Assembly (NCBI GenBank): GCA_943735955.1
Contig: OX030959.1
Span: 3,742,772-3,806,771 of the forward strand
From: Piscicola geometra
Lineage: Eukaryota > Annelida > Clitellata > Hirudinida > Piscicolidae
DNA length: 64,000 bases
Direction: 5' to 3'
Shown here: piece after piece, positions 33,982 through 46,430 of the stretch
How the letters are laid out: every line of letters starts with the position of its first letter
Position numbering within the stretch: position 1 is the stretch's first letter
Made by a program: the position numbers and the translations under genes
The notes under the pieces: model-generated
The model's input: only the letters and a program-made list of their open reading frames with translations
Database searches by the model: none
What the model was told of the DNA's origin: nothing

Positions 33982-36900
33982 ATGGATGCTAGTTTTGATT
34001 TTCAAGCTTTTTTTGACGAGCTGCAAGCCACCAAACCGCCTTACAAATGCCCGTTCAAAAGCTGCGACAAAGTGTATCGTAGTTTCGGAGGAATTCAATA
34101 TCATATACTTCATTCTCACAACCGAAATGGCTGGAAACCCGCGGGGAAGTCTTCAAAATGGAACAAAAACAGAATAGTTCCAAGAGTGGTGGCTGCTGCT
34201 GGAGGCGGGAGTGAAGAGGCAAAGGGTGGTGAAGATGGCGAGGAGGGGGAGGGGCTGTTTAGAGTGGTTGTTGACAATCAGAGAGTCTCCATCAACGAAG
34301 ACGCCATGCTTGAGGTTTCGGATGCACTTACAATGCAGTCTTCATGCTTTTCACTTCAGATAAGCTTTGCTGCTATAACTTACAATGTAATGAAGTGAAT
34401 ATTATTGAAGTGGCGTAAACGCAAACGTGCTTAAGACCACTGTATCTAAATTTGTTTAGATACAGATTTATTTTATGTTCATAACAGCTTTTTTTATTAT
34501 ATTCTTGCAGCTTCATCTTATAAACACTGATTTGGAGAAGAGTGAAGAAACCATCACAAAATCATCGAAGACACCATCCCTCCAAGTTGAAGATCCGCTT
34601 CAGTTAAAGGACGTCAAACCAAACCCTGTACCCGTGCCACACTTCTCTGATTACCCAAACCACCAATTAGAACAACACGCCAACTTCGTAATGCCAGAAA
34701 AGTATATTAAGAACGACCTCTCTAGCGATCCATGCACAAGAACTTTGGGGAATGATAATCCAGGAACTGAGGTGGTGAAATGCGAGGATTCAGAAGTTGT
34801 GGATGTGGAAAATGATTGCACTGACTGTAGTGCCTTGCATGAAAATGGGGATGCAAAGGTCGACTATTGTCTCGATGAAGAGGTGGGAGGAATGCTGTTC
34901 ATCTTAATTCTCGTTTAATTATTTATTGCAAATTTTCTGGTTTATTCAAAAAATACTAAAAAAACAATAATATCCTAAGAATATAATATAATATCTTAAA
35001 ACACCAAAAACACTATACAGGACTTGTGTTGGTTGTCAGAATTAAACAAGCAACGAGCCAACAACCAAACCACAACACCAACAACATCATTAACATCAAC
35101 AACAACAACAACCCACCTAGACGAAACAACACTCGAAGCAATGCTGGACGGACTAGAGAAACATTCGCAATTCATTTTTCAATACGACCGGAACAACGCG
35201 TCGGTCGACGACTCGGCCCTTTGCAGCGTCTGCTTGGACGGGGCGTCTTATCCCTCGAACACGATCATCTTCTGCGACATGTGCAATCTGGCGGTGCATC
35301 AGGACTGCTATGGCGTGCCGTACGTTCCGGAGGGCTTTTGGTTGTGCAGGCCTTGCTTGCTGTCGCCATCGACGCCTGTGAGTGCTTTGTCGGTGTGGCC
35401 TTGTGTGTGTGTTTGGGAGGTTGGAGGGGTGGTGCGTTGATTGGTGCTGAGGTGGTGGTGGAATAAGCTGATATGTTTGTTGTTCGGGGTGGCAAGGAAT
35501 CTTTTTGTGAACACTCAGTTATCCATCAGACTTTTCACCCATGCACTAACCAAGCCACCAACCAACCCATCCACAACCATCCCACCCACCTAGGTTCAAT
35601 GCTGCCTTTGTCCAAAGCAGGGAGGGGCGTTGAAGCAATCCACCGACGGCCGCTGGGTGCACGTCTTATGCGCCGCCTGGGTGCCAGAGGCGCACTTCGC
35701 GAATCCAGTCTTCCTCGAACCCATCGAGGGCCTCGAGAGCATCCCCCAGGCCAGATGGAAACTCGCTTGCATCCTCTGTCGCCAGCGACGGGTGGGCGCT
35801 TGTATTCAGTGCCACAAACCCAATTGTTACGCCTCCTTCCACGTTCCTTGCGCCATCATCGCCGACTTCCATCTCTCCATGGCGCCGCGTTCGTCGCCAC
35901 TGAACAATCAATCGTCGTCGTCGGCGGTCGTTTCGAAGCGTTCCTCGATGTTTCTGTCTGGCCACCTCTTCGGCAACGTCAAAAAACTCGCCTATTGCGA
36001 CGTCCACACGCACGAGAAGAAACTCCGTGCGGGCGGGAAGGCGGCTAGCGGCACGTTCGCCGAAAGAGTCATCAAACACAAAGATAGCGACTACGTATAC
36101 AACTTTGGCAATGAAGATGACGAAGATGGTGGGGGTGATGACGATGATGATGATGATGATGATGGAGAGACAGTGTTGAGTAAGGTGAAGGTGGAGAAGA
36201 TCACAGGGGGGAGGGTGAGGAGGGGCAGGATGGTGTTGATGGAGTTGAGAAAGTGCCAGTCCTCCATCTCTTACCCATACGTCTCTCTGCAGCAGTACGT
36301 CGTACATCCTACCATTCATATTATATTATATTAAATTATTTTATTCCATTTTACAATTTATTCACTTTATTTTATTATTTAATAATTCATTAAACGATTT
36401 CTTAATTTCATTTTTGGCATTCATCTCTTTCACAACCTCTTCCATTGCATGTATTTATCTCATAAAAATTTTATGTTTTCATATTTTATTATAATATTGT
36501 TTATATTAATAAGCCTGTTATTTTTATTTTATTTTTATTTTATCATTATTTTTTCAGAGCTGAAGAGATATATAGAAATATCAAAAAAATTGGAAATTTA
36601 AAAATCGGGAAAACCCCAAACAAAGATGGAGTTGATGGGAACAGTAGTTGTGATAATGATTTTTATAAATGTAATGGTGATGATAAAGGCGAAAATAGTG
36701 ATCATTTAAATAATGCTAGTTATGATAATGATGCTACAACTGAGCTGTCATTTTTCGATGAAAAAGAAAATTTAAAGCTTAATAATCCATTTTTATTCAA
36801 GGAAAAAAACATTTTAAATAATAATAAAAATAATAATAATATCAAATTGCATAATTATAAAACAAAAATAGAGCATGCTGATGATGATCCCAAGAGAGAA

Positions 36901-39900
36901 AATTCAATGAATTGCATCAAAATGGAGGAAAAGATCAAGGATACATTAACCTCATCATCTTCCTCATCATCATCATCGTCAACAACAACAACAACAACAT
37001 CATCATCATCACCCTTTATCTGCTCAACAACAACAACAACAGCTACTGCTAATATAGATACTAATAACAATAATGCACTAACATTAGCCACCATTAAGTC
37101 CAACAACGATTCTGAAACACATCTTACAGCAACAACTACAACCATTCACTCAGCAACAACAACTACCAACATGAGTAACTCATGTACAACAAGCCAAAGC
37201 AACAACAACAACAAAACTAACATTAGCACCGAAAATAACAACACTAAAACAATCAAAAACACTAGCACCACGATCAACAACACCATCAACGACAACAACC
37301 TCAACATCAACACCATCACAACCAACAACAACGCCATCAGCCCCAACAACAACAACAACGAAGACGACAACTACTTCATCAAGCATATGCACCACTACTG
37401 GTTTCTCAAGAGGCTTTCCAGGCACGGATGTCCCCTCCTACGACATCTGCCATACAATATCGCTGCCTCTCAGGTCCGTTTTGTCTTTTTATTTGGTCCG
37501 TTTTGTTCTTTTATTGTACTTGTTATTGTATGTGCTTTTGTTGATGTTGAGGTGTGTGTTATTTTTGTAGTTGATGAATTTGTTTTTGTTGCCTAATTTG
37601 TTAAAATTTCTTTCATTGCTGCCTTGCTTGTTGAATAAATTTAATTTCGATATGCATAAATTATAATAATTTGTAAAAAAATTAATTTGTCTCATTTTTG
37701 AATAATTTTTTTTCCGCCAGATTTATTTTAAAATCTGATTTTATTTGCAATTACAAACACAGGTTGTTGATGAAACTGTGGAAGTTGCTGATGATGATCC
37801 TTCCAAGGTTTCAAATCAATCGATCATTTTATTCTTTTTATTATTCTTTTATTATTCTTTTATTATTCTTTTATTATTCTTTTTATTATTCTTTTTATTA
37901 TTCTTTTATCATTCTTTTTATTATTCTTTTTATTATTCTTATTTATATATTTATTTTCAGATCTTGGCGGATTCAGTAGAGACTAACAGACTCAAAAAAC
38001 AAAAATTCGATGGTGATGATTATGATGATGGTAGCCAAAGGGGTGGTTATGATGATGATGATGATAGAGGTATTGGTCATGATAATGATAGAGTTAGTGT
38101 TGGTAGTGCTGGTAATGATTTGGCTCGTAAAAAACGGCCGTATCGCAAGCGCAAACGACAAATTTTTGAGGATAGCTTCATGGATGAGATGGGTGCTGAT
38201 GATGATGACGATGATGGTGTAGGTGGTGGTGATGATAATGATGGTGGTGGAGTGGTGATATTCAAGAAGGCGGTTAGGCTGGTGAAGGAAAACAACAAGG
38301 CTAGAAGAATAACAGCGGTGCGCTTGGATGATGGAGTGAAGAAGAGGAAGAGTGAAGGGATGAGTGCAGAAGATGAGAAGGTCGCCAATGATAATGATGG
38401 TGCTGGGGAGGAGGTAGGTCATGATGATGATCGCAAAAAGAGCAAGAGCAAAAGTAGGCGCTATAGCAGTTTTTCGTCGTTACTTTTGCAACAAAACAAC
38501 AGCGCGCTTCATAGCAACAACCAAGACGACAACGACAACACCAACAACCAGTTGCCTAGCAACGCGTCGTCATCGTCGTTGTCAGGACGACCACAACGCA
38601 AGCGCAAGTTGTCGTCAGTGCTGCTCGACTACACCTACTACACGAAGCCCGTCAAGAAAGCCAGACGCTGCAGTGGCGGTGGTGGCGGTGGTGCTGCTAG
38701 TAATAGTAGCAGTCGTAATAATAGCAATAATAATAATAACAATAGCAATAATAATAATAATAATAATAATGTGGCCAATGATAGTTTTCTTGAGAGTTGC
38801 AATGATACTACTAATTATAGTTTTGATGCTAAAAGTGGTGATAATAATGATAAAAATAATGAAAATAAGAATAATGATAATAATAATGAAAATAAGAATA
38901 ATGAGAATATTAATAATAATAATAATACAAATAATGAAAATAATAATAAAAAAGCTAGCTTCTTGGACGTGTTAGCAGACAAAGGTGGTGTTGATGATGA
39001 TAGTCTTTGTGGAAAAATGAAAAATGAGTTGAAAAAAATTAGAAAAACTCTGACTGTACACTTGCCCGCGGAAAAACAGTGTAATGCAAAACTAGGAAGT
39101 GGCCTTAGCGTGGAAGAAAAAAAAGAGAAAAACTTAATTACCTCAAAAACGATCGAAAAAAATGCACACAAAAAAACGAAGAAAAAACAATTTAAGAAGA
39201 AAAACCAGGAATCTATTTTCAGCTTCATTTCTAGTGTTCATGACGACGATGATGACGACGATGATGATGATGATAATGATGATTGCCTAAAGGGTTTGGA
39301 TGACAATAGTTGTGCTATAAAAAGTGGTGATAATGTTGTGGGTGGTGATAATGATGGTGATGGTGATGATAATGATATACGAGTGATGAGGAGGATGAAG
39401 AGGGAGATGATGATGGTGAAGAGGTTGGTGGCGCTAGTGCAAAAAAGAGAGAAAACCAAGTTAAAGCAGGTTAGTCTTGATGATGATGACGATGATGTTG
39501 GTGGTGGTGATGATGATGATAATGATGATAACAATGATTTTTTTTTTCGTTTTAAATTTTCTATATACACCTACCTATCTACCAGCGTACGCACGCATCG
39601 ACCCACACACAGACACACACACACACACACACACACAGACACACACACACACACACACACATACACATACATACACACACACACACACACACAGACACAC
39701 ACACACAAACACATAAACACACACAGATAATCACAGACGGACGTTTGATAGGACGCTACTTGCATCCCCATCACACCCTCCTCAGCAACCTCATCCAGCA
39801 CCTCAAACTACTCGATCATCATCACTTCTTCCAGCGTCCCGTCAGCGTCAAGGACGTGCCTGACTACCTGGAAGTGGTCGAGGAGCCGATGGACTTCGCC

Positions 39901-42318
39901 TCGATGACGAAGAAAGCGGCAACGGGAGAGTACGCCGGAGTTGACGGGGTCGAGAAAGATCTGCGCTTGATCGTGAGCAATTGCACGCTGTACAACTCGT
40001 CTGAGACCGTGTACTACAAGGCCGCTGTGAAGTTGCAACGAGAGGTTTGTGGGTGTGTGTGTGTGGGTGTGTGTGTGGGTGTGTGGGGTGGGGTGTGTTT
40101 GTGCGTTTGTTTGTGTGTGTGTGTGGGAGGGGGGTGTTTTTTTTGTGTGGGAGGGGGGGGGAGGAGGAGGGTGTCTGAGTGTGTTGTGTACGTGTGTTGA
40201 AGGCATAACTAATGATCTTTAGATTAATATTAATTATCATCAAAATGATATAATAAGGATATTGACAAAATTGATGTTAATAATTATAATAATGACAATG
40301 ATGGTAATGCTGATGATGATGGTGCTGATGATGATGATGATGGTGCTGATGATGATGGTTGTGGTGACCTTAACAGAGCGTGGTTCTGCTGGAGGAGGCG
40401 AAGCGACTGGAAATCAGTTTGAACGACTACGTGAAGTGTGAGTGTTGCTGTCGTTGTTGTTGCTGTTGTCGTTGTTGTCGTTGTTGCTGTTGTCGTTGTT
40501 GTTGTTGTTGCTGTTGTCGTTGTTGTTTTTGTCGTTTTTAGTTCTGTTCCTAATCCACATGACCGAACCATCCCGGTCTCATGCGGAGAAGGTAGGTGAA
40601 CACCTCCCCCCCTCTCTCTCTCAGAGCCTCATCGCATTGATCGGTGTGGATGAGCTCCTCTCTCTCTTTCCTGCTGCTCTTGCAGTCCTAGAAGTGGTTT
40701 GGGTTGGTCTCCACTTCACCACACAGCTCACAGGTGGCGTCTTCATTCAAGATTTTTCTTCGGTAGAACGCTGTGGCTGGACAGTGGCCGCTGCGTAGTT
40801 GGGCCAGAAGTGTCTCTGCTTGCCTACCGGTGCCATCTTCCCTTTTCAGTGGGGCACTGTAGATTCGTTTTCGTCTGGGATCCAACAGCTCAGGAAGTTT
40901 CATACTTCTTTTGAGGATACTCTTGATTGCCGACCATGTGACTGACTGTGGTTGCTCGCCTTTGCTTGCGGGGAGTGCGGCTTTGTCTGCCGCCTCGTTA
41001 CCTTGAACACCAGTGTGTCCAGGAATCCACTGAACTGTCAACTCATTGCTTCGGCTGGCTCTCAAGAGATCCTCCTTTCTCCTACTGAGCTGCGGATCGA
41101 CGAATCTTGCTGCGTTCCGTAGACTTTCGACACTTCCTTTACTGTCTGTGAAGATGGTCGCTCTGCCTGGCAAACACCGGAACGGCAACGGATGTGCTGT
41201 TGTTGTTGTTGTTGTTATCGCTTTTAGTTCTTTGTTCCCATTCCGCATGACCGATTCCGGTCCTATGCGGAGAAGGTATGTGAACACCTCCCCCCTCTCT
41301 CTATTAGAGCCTCCTTGAGAGAGGGGGAGGAGGTAGCGCTTTTGAGGTCCTCTTCGTGTCCGAGGGCAGCCAACGACGCCTCGTGAAGGCGGGACCATAT
41401 AGCCGATGTTGTCGTTGTTTTGTTCTTTTTATTTTGTCATTTGTTTTGTTGTTGTTTTTGTTTTTTTCAAATTCTTGTTATTGTTTTTGTTGTTTTTGAC
41501 TATAATTACAAGTTGTCTTTCTTGTGTTTATGGTCAAAATAATTTAAACTTGAAATTTCTTCGACAGCTCAAAACTTGAAGCTGTACAAGCCTCTGAAGC
41601 TTGGTGGTGATGCTGGTGGTGGTGATGATGATGATCTTAATGCTGTTGATATTGATGATGATGAGGCTGGTGGTGTTCGTGGTGGTGATAATCAATTACG
41701 AGAGAGTGTATTTAACTTTGAGAATGAGGAAGATGCTGATGATGATGATGATAAAAAGACTGATTGTAAGGAAGGTGGTGATGAGGAAGAGGAAAAGGAA
41801 GAAGTCCGAGAAAATGATGATGATGATGATATCACTGGTGGAGTTGATGATAATGATGGTGGAGTTGATGATAATGATGTTGGGCTTAATGATATTGATG
41901 TGGATAATAATGGGGTAGATGGTGATGAGGGTGGTGGCCAAGGTGGTGATGATGATGATATCATATTGTTATGCGAAGACGACTTGAGCAAGACGGAAGT
42001 TATTATTGAGTATGCGAGTGATGATAATGATTGTGACGAAGAAAAGGAAGAAGAATGCGGTGGTGATGATGATCGTGATGATGAGCAGGAAGAAAAAATA
42101 AAAAGTAAATTCATGAAAAAGATGAAAAAATTCACAACGATTAATTTGTCAGCATCTGATAAAAATGATGACCTCATGACAATCATCGATATAACTAACA
42201 ACAACAACAACAACAACAAGAATAATAATAAATCTCATTTTCCGAATGTAAATAGTTTCTTTAGTCAGATCGATGATGGTAATGATAATGATGAGGATAC
42301 TAATTATAATAATAACAT

Positions 42319-42367
<49 letters not shown>

Positions 42368-42961
42368 AATGACGATGATGAGATAGCCGACAATATCAAT
42401 GTAAGCATCGTAAATGGAAAAGTTAATGACAATAATGATGAGAGTGGCCATGATGATGATGTTTTAGAAAGTGATGATGAAGATGATGGTGGTGATGCTG
42501 GCGATGATGATGGTGGTGGTGACGGTGATGATGATGGGGGTGGTGATGGTGATGATACTATAAATGGCGTGCCTTGCGGCATGCAACAAGGAAAAATCGA
42601 CCAAAGAATTCTTCACAACGGTTTCAGTGAAGATCGCAACAACAACGACAACAACAGTAACAACAACAACAATGTTGCATTCAAGCACCACCAAACAAAT
42701 GCGGCTGACAGTGGAGTAAGAGTGAAGGGCACTTGTAACAGTGACAACATCATCGACAACAACACACAATATTTTGCCCCTGGTCAAAAATACACCCAAA
42801 AGAATTTATGCAACAACAACAGTAACTGTACCAATAACAGCAATAACAGCAACAGCAGTAACAACAACAGCATCAGCAACAACAACAACAACAAAAAAGT
42901 CTTCTTGGACTTTCGAGCTTGTCTTTCTCAAAAGACCCCTTCCAAAAACATTAAAACGTGA
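33982..42961 (+). CDS. BRPF1: BRPF-family chromatin scaffold (bromodomain-PHD finger protein)
   Basis: Scaffold of MOZ/MORF or HBO1 histone acetyltransferase complexes, nuclear. Ten exons: 33982-34314, 34511-34882, 35021-35377, 35594-36294, 36558-37473, 37763-37807, 37961-39469, 39727-40044, 40377-40437, 41568-42961; 6,006 nt, 2,001 residues (human BRPF1 about 1,214). N-terminal C2H2 finger with C23, C28, H41, H46. PHD1 about 303-350 ([29 protein letters not shown]). Then a zinc knuckle and second PHD about 355-470 ([42 protein letters not shown]). The EPc-like [18 protein letters not shown] ends exon 5; the bromodomain is about 1425-1517 ([33 protein letters not shown]). Exons 5, 7 and 10 encode huge Asn- and Asp-rich tracts. 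No PWWP domain was seen before the stop or downstream. The exon 1 donor (GTTTCG) is weak. Intron 9 carries a LINE fragment. Confidence 0.9.
34397..34441 (+). repeat. Short SINE-like dispersed repeat, copy 3 (partial)
   Basis: Diverged body AGTGGCGTAAACGCAAACG followed by TGCTTAAGACCACT, in BRPF intron 1. Confidence 0.6.
39595..39724. repeat. (CA)n microsatellite in BRPF intron 7
   Basis: CA array with GACA and TACA interruptions. It runs to the exon 8 acceptor (CACACAG at 39726), so again the acceptor is formed by the repeat edge. Confidence 0.9.
40441..41312 (-). mobile_element. LINE 3' fragment with RNase H domain in BRPF intron 9
   Basis: Minus-strand frame 41398-40688 carries an RNase H-type sequence: [17 protein letters not shown], then [20 protein letters not shown], ending with a zinc-knuckle-like [14 protein letters not shown]. 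Non-LTR elements of the I/Jockey-like groups carry such a C-terminal RNase H. A roughly 95-bp segment ending in an (AAC)n tail occurs twice: at 40534-40630 (tail 40441-40533) downstream of the RNase H, and at 41220-41312 (tail 41198-41219) upstream of it. I interpret these as 3' UTR plus tail of the same family. The frame is open but 5'-truncated, with no reverse transcriptase. Confidence 0.8.
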
Positions 42962-44640
42962 CACCGAACGCAGGATTCTCCATAGCACTCAATCAACGAT
43001 CGATACCAGATTAAGTAAAGATATTCACTTGCATCAAAGTAATAAAGAACGTGCATGCATATAGAAGAAATATAACTTTATCTATTTTTTATACGTGTGT
43101 GGGAAAGTTAGAGCTTTCAGGCAAGGGGCTTTCAGGCTTTCTTGCTCGTGTATATAGGAGCCTTCAACTTAAAGTTATACATTTCGTTCTCTAACTCCAC
43201 CATTAACGAGAATTGCGATTCTTTCTTGGCTAACATCTTTAATGGCTTTGAGTCTTTTCATTTAAAAGATATTTCTTTTGTCATTTATCTCATCCTATTT
43301 TGTCTCAAAATTATAAAATATTTTTTTCACGAAGCAGTTCACTTATTTGAATCAGTCCAGAGGTTTATTCCTGAATACCTAAAGCATATAGTTTTAAATA
43401 ACTTTTTATACATAACTATTCTCATATTTCAATTAATAATGCATGTAATATAAGTAATCTACTATTAAAAAACATTTAATCCTTTATTTATTGTGAAATT
43501 TTGTTTATTTCTCATGTAAGGGAGCAGCGGCCTGGTGAGTCTGTTGTAGGTGAAGTCAATAAACGAGCGCCATCTTCCACTGAATCAAATGTCGATGACT
43601 GCCAAGATTTGTTGCCTAGAATTCAAAAGACTTTAATTTAATAAGAAAAGGGTTTTTTGGGTTTAAAGCCCTTTTTAAGTAAGAGACTTGTCGATTGAGT
43701 TATGAAACCTTTAATAAAACTAATCAAGGTTTGAACCTTTCCATTAAAGTCTTCCTTAGCTTTTATTTAAAAAGTAATAAAATAATCTGGGTTAAAGTGG
43801 TGTAAGGCAAAAAAAATATGTAAAAAACTATGGAGGTCTCAGGCCGGTGGTGATTAAACACCCTAAACTTAATCTGTTAGTATCATGTATATTTGTATGG
43901 AATTATTCTCTATTATAGTTCTATCTCTGTTTATTTCGTTGTCACTTCAGTGGCAAAAGGAACAGCCGAACAAAGCCGTGAAAGGTCTCGACTCAAAAGT
44001 TACCAAGCCTCCTATACAAGTACTGCGTGTGAGTCGACTGTTTCGAGAAAATGTATTTAATACTAATAGAAAACTTGATGCGATTTATAAGGTTTTTTAT
44101 ACTAAAAGACTTTATCATTAAATAGGACAAATAAATAATGAGAAAACACTAGAATAAGAATGTACTTTTAGAATCTTTCTAGCTTCCAAGGCTCAGCAAA
44201 TAGAATAGCACATTGTGAATGCATAAAGTTCTGCGATTTTAGAACCAATAATTTTTTATTCATAATTAAGATGAAGGTGATCACAAGTTTCTAAAACATT
44301 TGATGATACAAAAACTGGCAAGAAAGAGTGCTATTCTCAGATTCTTAGTCAAAACAGACCTGTTTACAAATTGTCTAAATTTATACAAATTCAGAGGCTA
44401 CTGATTATTAAATTGATATATCCCGATGCTCTAACGCGATGGCAAAAGGTAAAAGGTGGAACGGCGAATTGAGTCCTTGTTGACCATGCATTGTCTCAGA
44501 ATTCAGACTACTGTCTCTCGATACAAGAGACTTGGCGAGATCGCAGATCTTCCGTTGAGAAGTTCTTGCACAAGAAGCGTTTTTTTAATTATTTCGAAGG
44601 CGCTATAAAAATATGTTTTAATGGATTGCCTGAAAGAAAG
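42962..44640. other. Intergenic with unresolved exon-like fragments
   Basis: Mostly AT-rich. Three short stretches have coding-like composition. 43527-43643 reads EQRPGESVVGEVNKRAPSS and later CQDLLPRIQKT-stop. 43951-44035 reads WQKEQPNKAVKGLDSKV between an acceptor-like and a donor-like site. 44485-44590 in one frame reads IQTTVSRYKRLGEIADLPLR, reminiscent of a Tc1/mariner helix-turn-helix. They do not join in phase into a gene I can defend; transposase debris is the likeliest explanation. Confidence 0.4.
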
Positions 44641-44656
44641 AAAAAGCACAAATGTT

Positions 44657-44874
44657 GGTTGGAGGTTAACTGCACCCGCGCTGCATGTGTTAAATGCACC
44701 TTTGTTTTTGCGCGTTTCTTCTTTTTTACAGAAAAAACGTTAATTTAGGGTTAAGGTTAGGGTTAGAGTTAGGGATAGGGTTAGGGTTTTCAGAAAAATC
44801 GCATTTTAAGAAGAAACGCGCAAAAACAAAAGTGCATTTAACACATGCAGCGCGGGTGCAGTTAACCTACAACC
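44657..44874. mobile_element. Mutator-like foldback MITE with TTAGGG-type core
   Basis: 218 bp. The two ends are near-perfect inverted repeats of about 67 bp, starting GGTTGGAGGTTAACTGCACC and ending GGTGCAGTTAACCTACAACC. Flanked by perfect 9-bp duplications ACAAATGTT at 44648-44656 and 44875-44883. Long inverted ends plus 9-bp duplication are hallmarks of Mutator-like elements. The loop at 44744-44789 is a degenerate telomere-like tract (TTAGGGTT, TTAGGGAT, GTTAGGGTT). No coding capacity; ORFs through it are spurious. Confidence 0.88.
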
Positions 44875-44983
44875 ACAAATGTTCGAGTATCAGAGAAGAG
44901 CTTTTATAATGTGAATATATCCACCATTTTTTATCGTGTCACACCATTTTAAAATGACCTAAATATTAGTATACAATTATATA

Positions 44984-45052
44984 CTGGTCTTAAAACTCGT
45001 CCGCGTTTACGCCATGTAAATAATATTCGTCGTTGTATTGTATTGTTTATAT
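44984..45052 (-). repeat. Short SINE-like dispersed repeat, copy 4
   Basis: Minus-strand copy: GGTCTTAAAACTCGTCCGCG, GTTTACGCCATG and the GTTGTATTGTATTG tail. Confidence 0.8.
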
Positions 45053-45329
45053 TTATTGACACATAAATATTTTTATATTAAAAAGTATATATATATATAT
45101 ATATAAAGAAAAATATATTTAAATATTAAATACTGGCCTAATTATGAATAAATTTAAAGTATAAACTACAATATAATATAGTATAAACTATAATATTCCA
45201 TTTAAATAATAGCATGATATCTCAAATGTCTCCCTAAATTGTTCGTGACGAAGGCTTGGCGCTTGAGTGATTACCCACAATGGCGGGCTGTCCGTTTTAG
45301 GGTGTTATCACTCTTCAGCACTGAGTGTG

Positions 45330-45479
45330 TATGTGTGTATGTGTGCGTATGTATGTATGTATGTATGTATGTATGTATGTATGTATGTATGTATGTATGT
45401 ATGTATTTATGTATGTATGTATGTATGTATGTATGTATGTATGTATGTATGTATGTATGTATGTATGTATGTATGTATG

Positions 45480-45513
<34 letters not shown>

Positions 45514-46430
45514 TGTATGTATGTATGTATGTATGTATGTATGTATGTATGTATGTATGTATGTATGTATGTATGTATGTATGTATGTATGTATGTATGT
45601 ATGTATGTATGTATGTATGTATGTATGTATGTATGTATGTATGTATGTATGTATGTATGTATGTATGTATGTATGTATGTATGTATGTATGTATGTTAGT
45701 ATGTATGTATGTATGTATGTATGTATGTATGTATGTATGTATGTATGTATGTATGTATGTATGTATGTATGTATGTATGTATGTATGTATGTATGTATGT
45801 ATGTATGTATGTATGTATGTATGTATGTATGTATGTATGTATGTATGTATGTATGTATGTATGTATGTATGTATGTATGTATGTATGTATGTATGTATGT
45901 ATGTATGTATGTATGTATGTATGTATGTATGTATGTATGTATGTATGTATGTATGTATGTATGTATGTATGTATGTATGTATGTATGTATGTATGTATGT
46001 ATGTATGTATGTATGTATGTATGTATGTATGTATGTATGTATGTATGTATGTATGTATGTATGTATGTATGTATGTATGTATGTATGTATGTATGTATGT
46101 ATGTATGTATGTATGTATGTATGTATGTATGTATGTATGTATGTATGTATGTATGTATGTATGTATGTATGTATGTATGTATGTATGTATGTATGTATGT
46201 ATGTATGTATGTATGTATGTATGTATGTATGTATGTATGTATGTATGTATGTATGTATGTATGTATGTATGTATGTATGTATGTATGTATGTATGTATGT
46301 ATGTATGTATGTATGTATGTATGTATGTATGTATGTATGTATGTATGTATGTATGTATGTATGTATGTATGTATGTCTGTATGTATGTATGTATGTATGT
46401 TTGTATGTATTTATTTATTTATTTATTTGT
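45330..46430. repeat. Giant (GTAT)n tetranucleotide array
   Basis: About 1.06 kb (roughly 265 units) of nearly perfect GTAT from 45346 to about 46408, with single-base interruptions near 45406, 45483, 45697, 46377 and 46401, then a short (ATTT)n and (GT)n tail. All three forward frames are open and encode repeating Met-Tyr-Val-Cys; none is a gene. Confidence 0.99.

Noticed and set aside
35265..36319. Alternative and antisense ORFs overlapping BRPF PHD exons
   Set aside because: They lack zinc-ligand patterns and conflict with the clearly conserved PHD-knuckle-PHD frame.
37146..42799. Many antisense ORFs opposite BRPF (Val-, Ile-, Ser-rich)
   Set aside because: Shadows of GAT/AAC codon repeats in the sense coding exons.
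44694..44909. Small ORF through the telomere-like tract, or a true telomere
   Set aside because: The sequence lies inside a 218-bp element with target-site duplications, flanked by ordinary DNA; it is neither coding nor a chromosome end.
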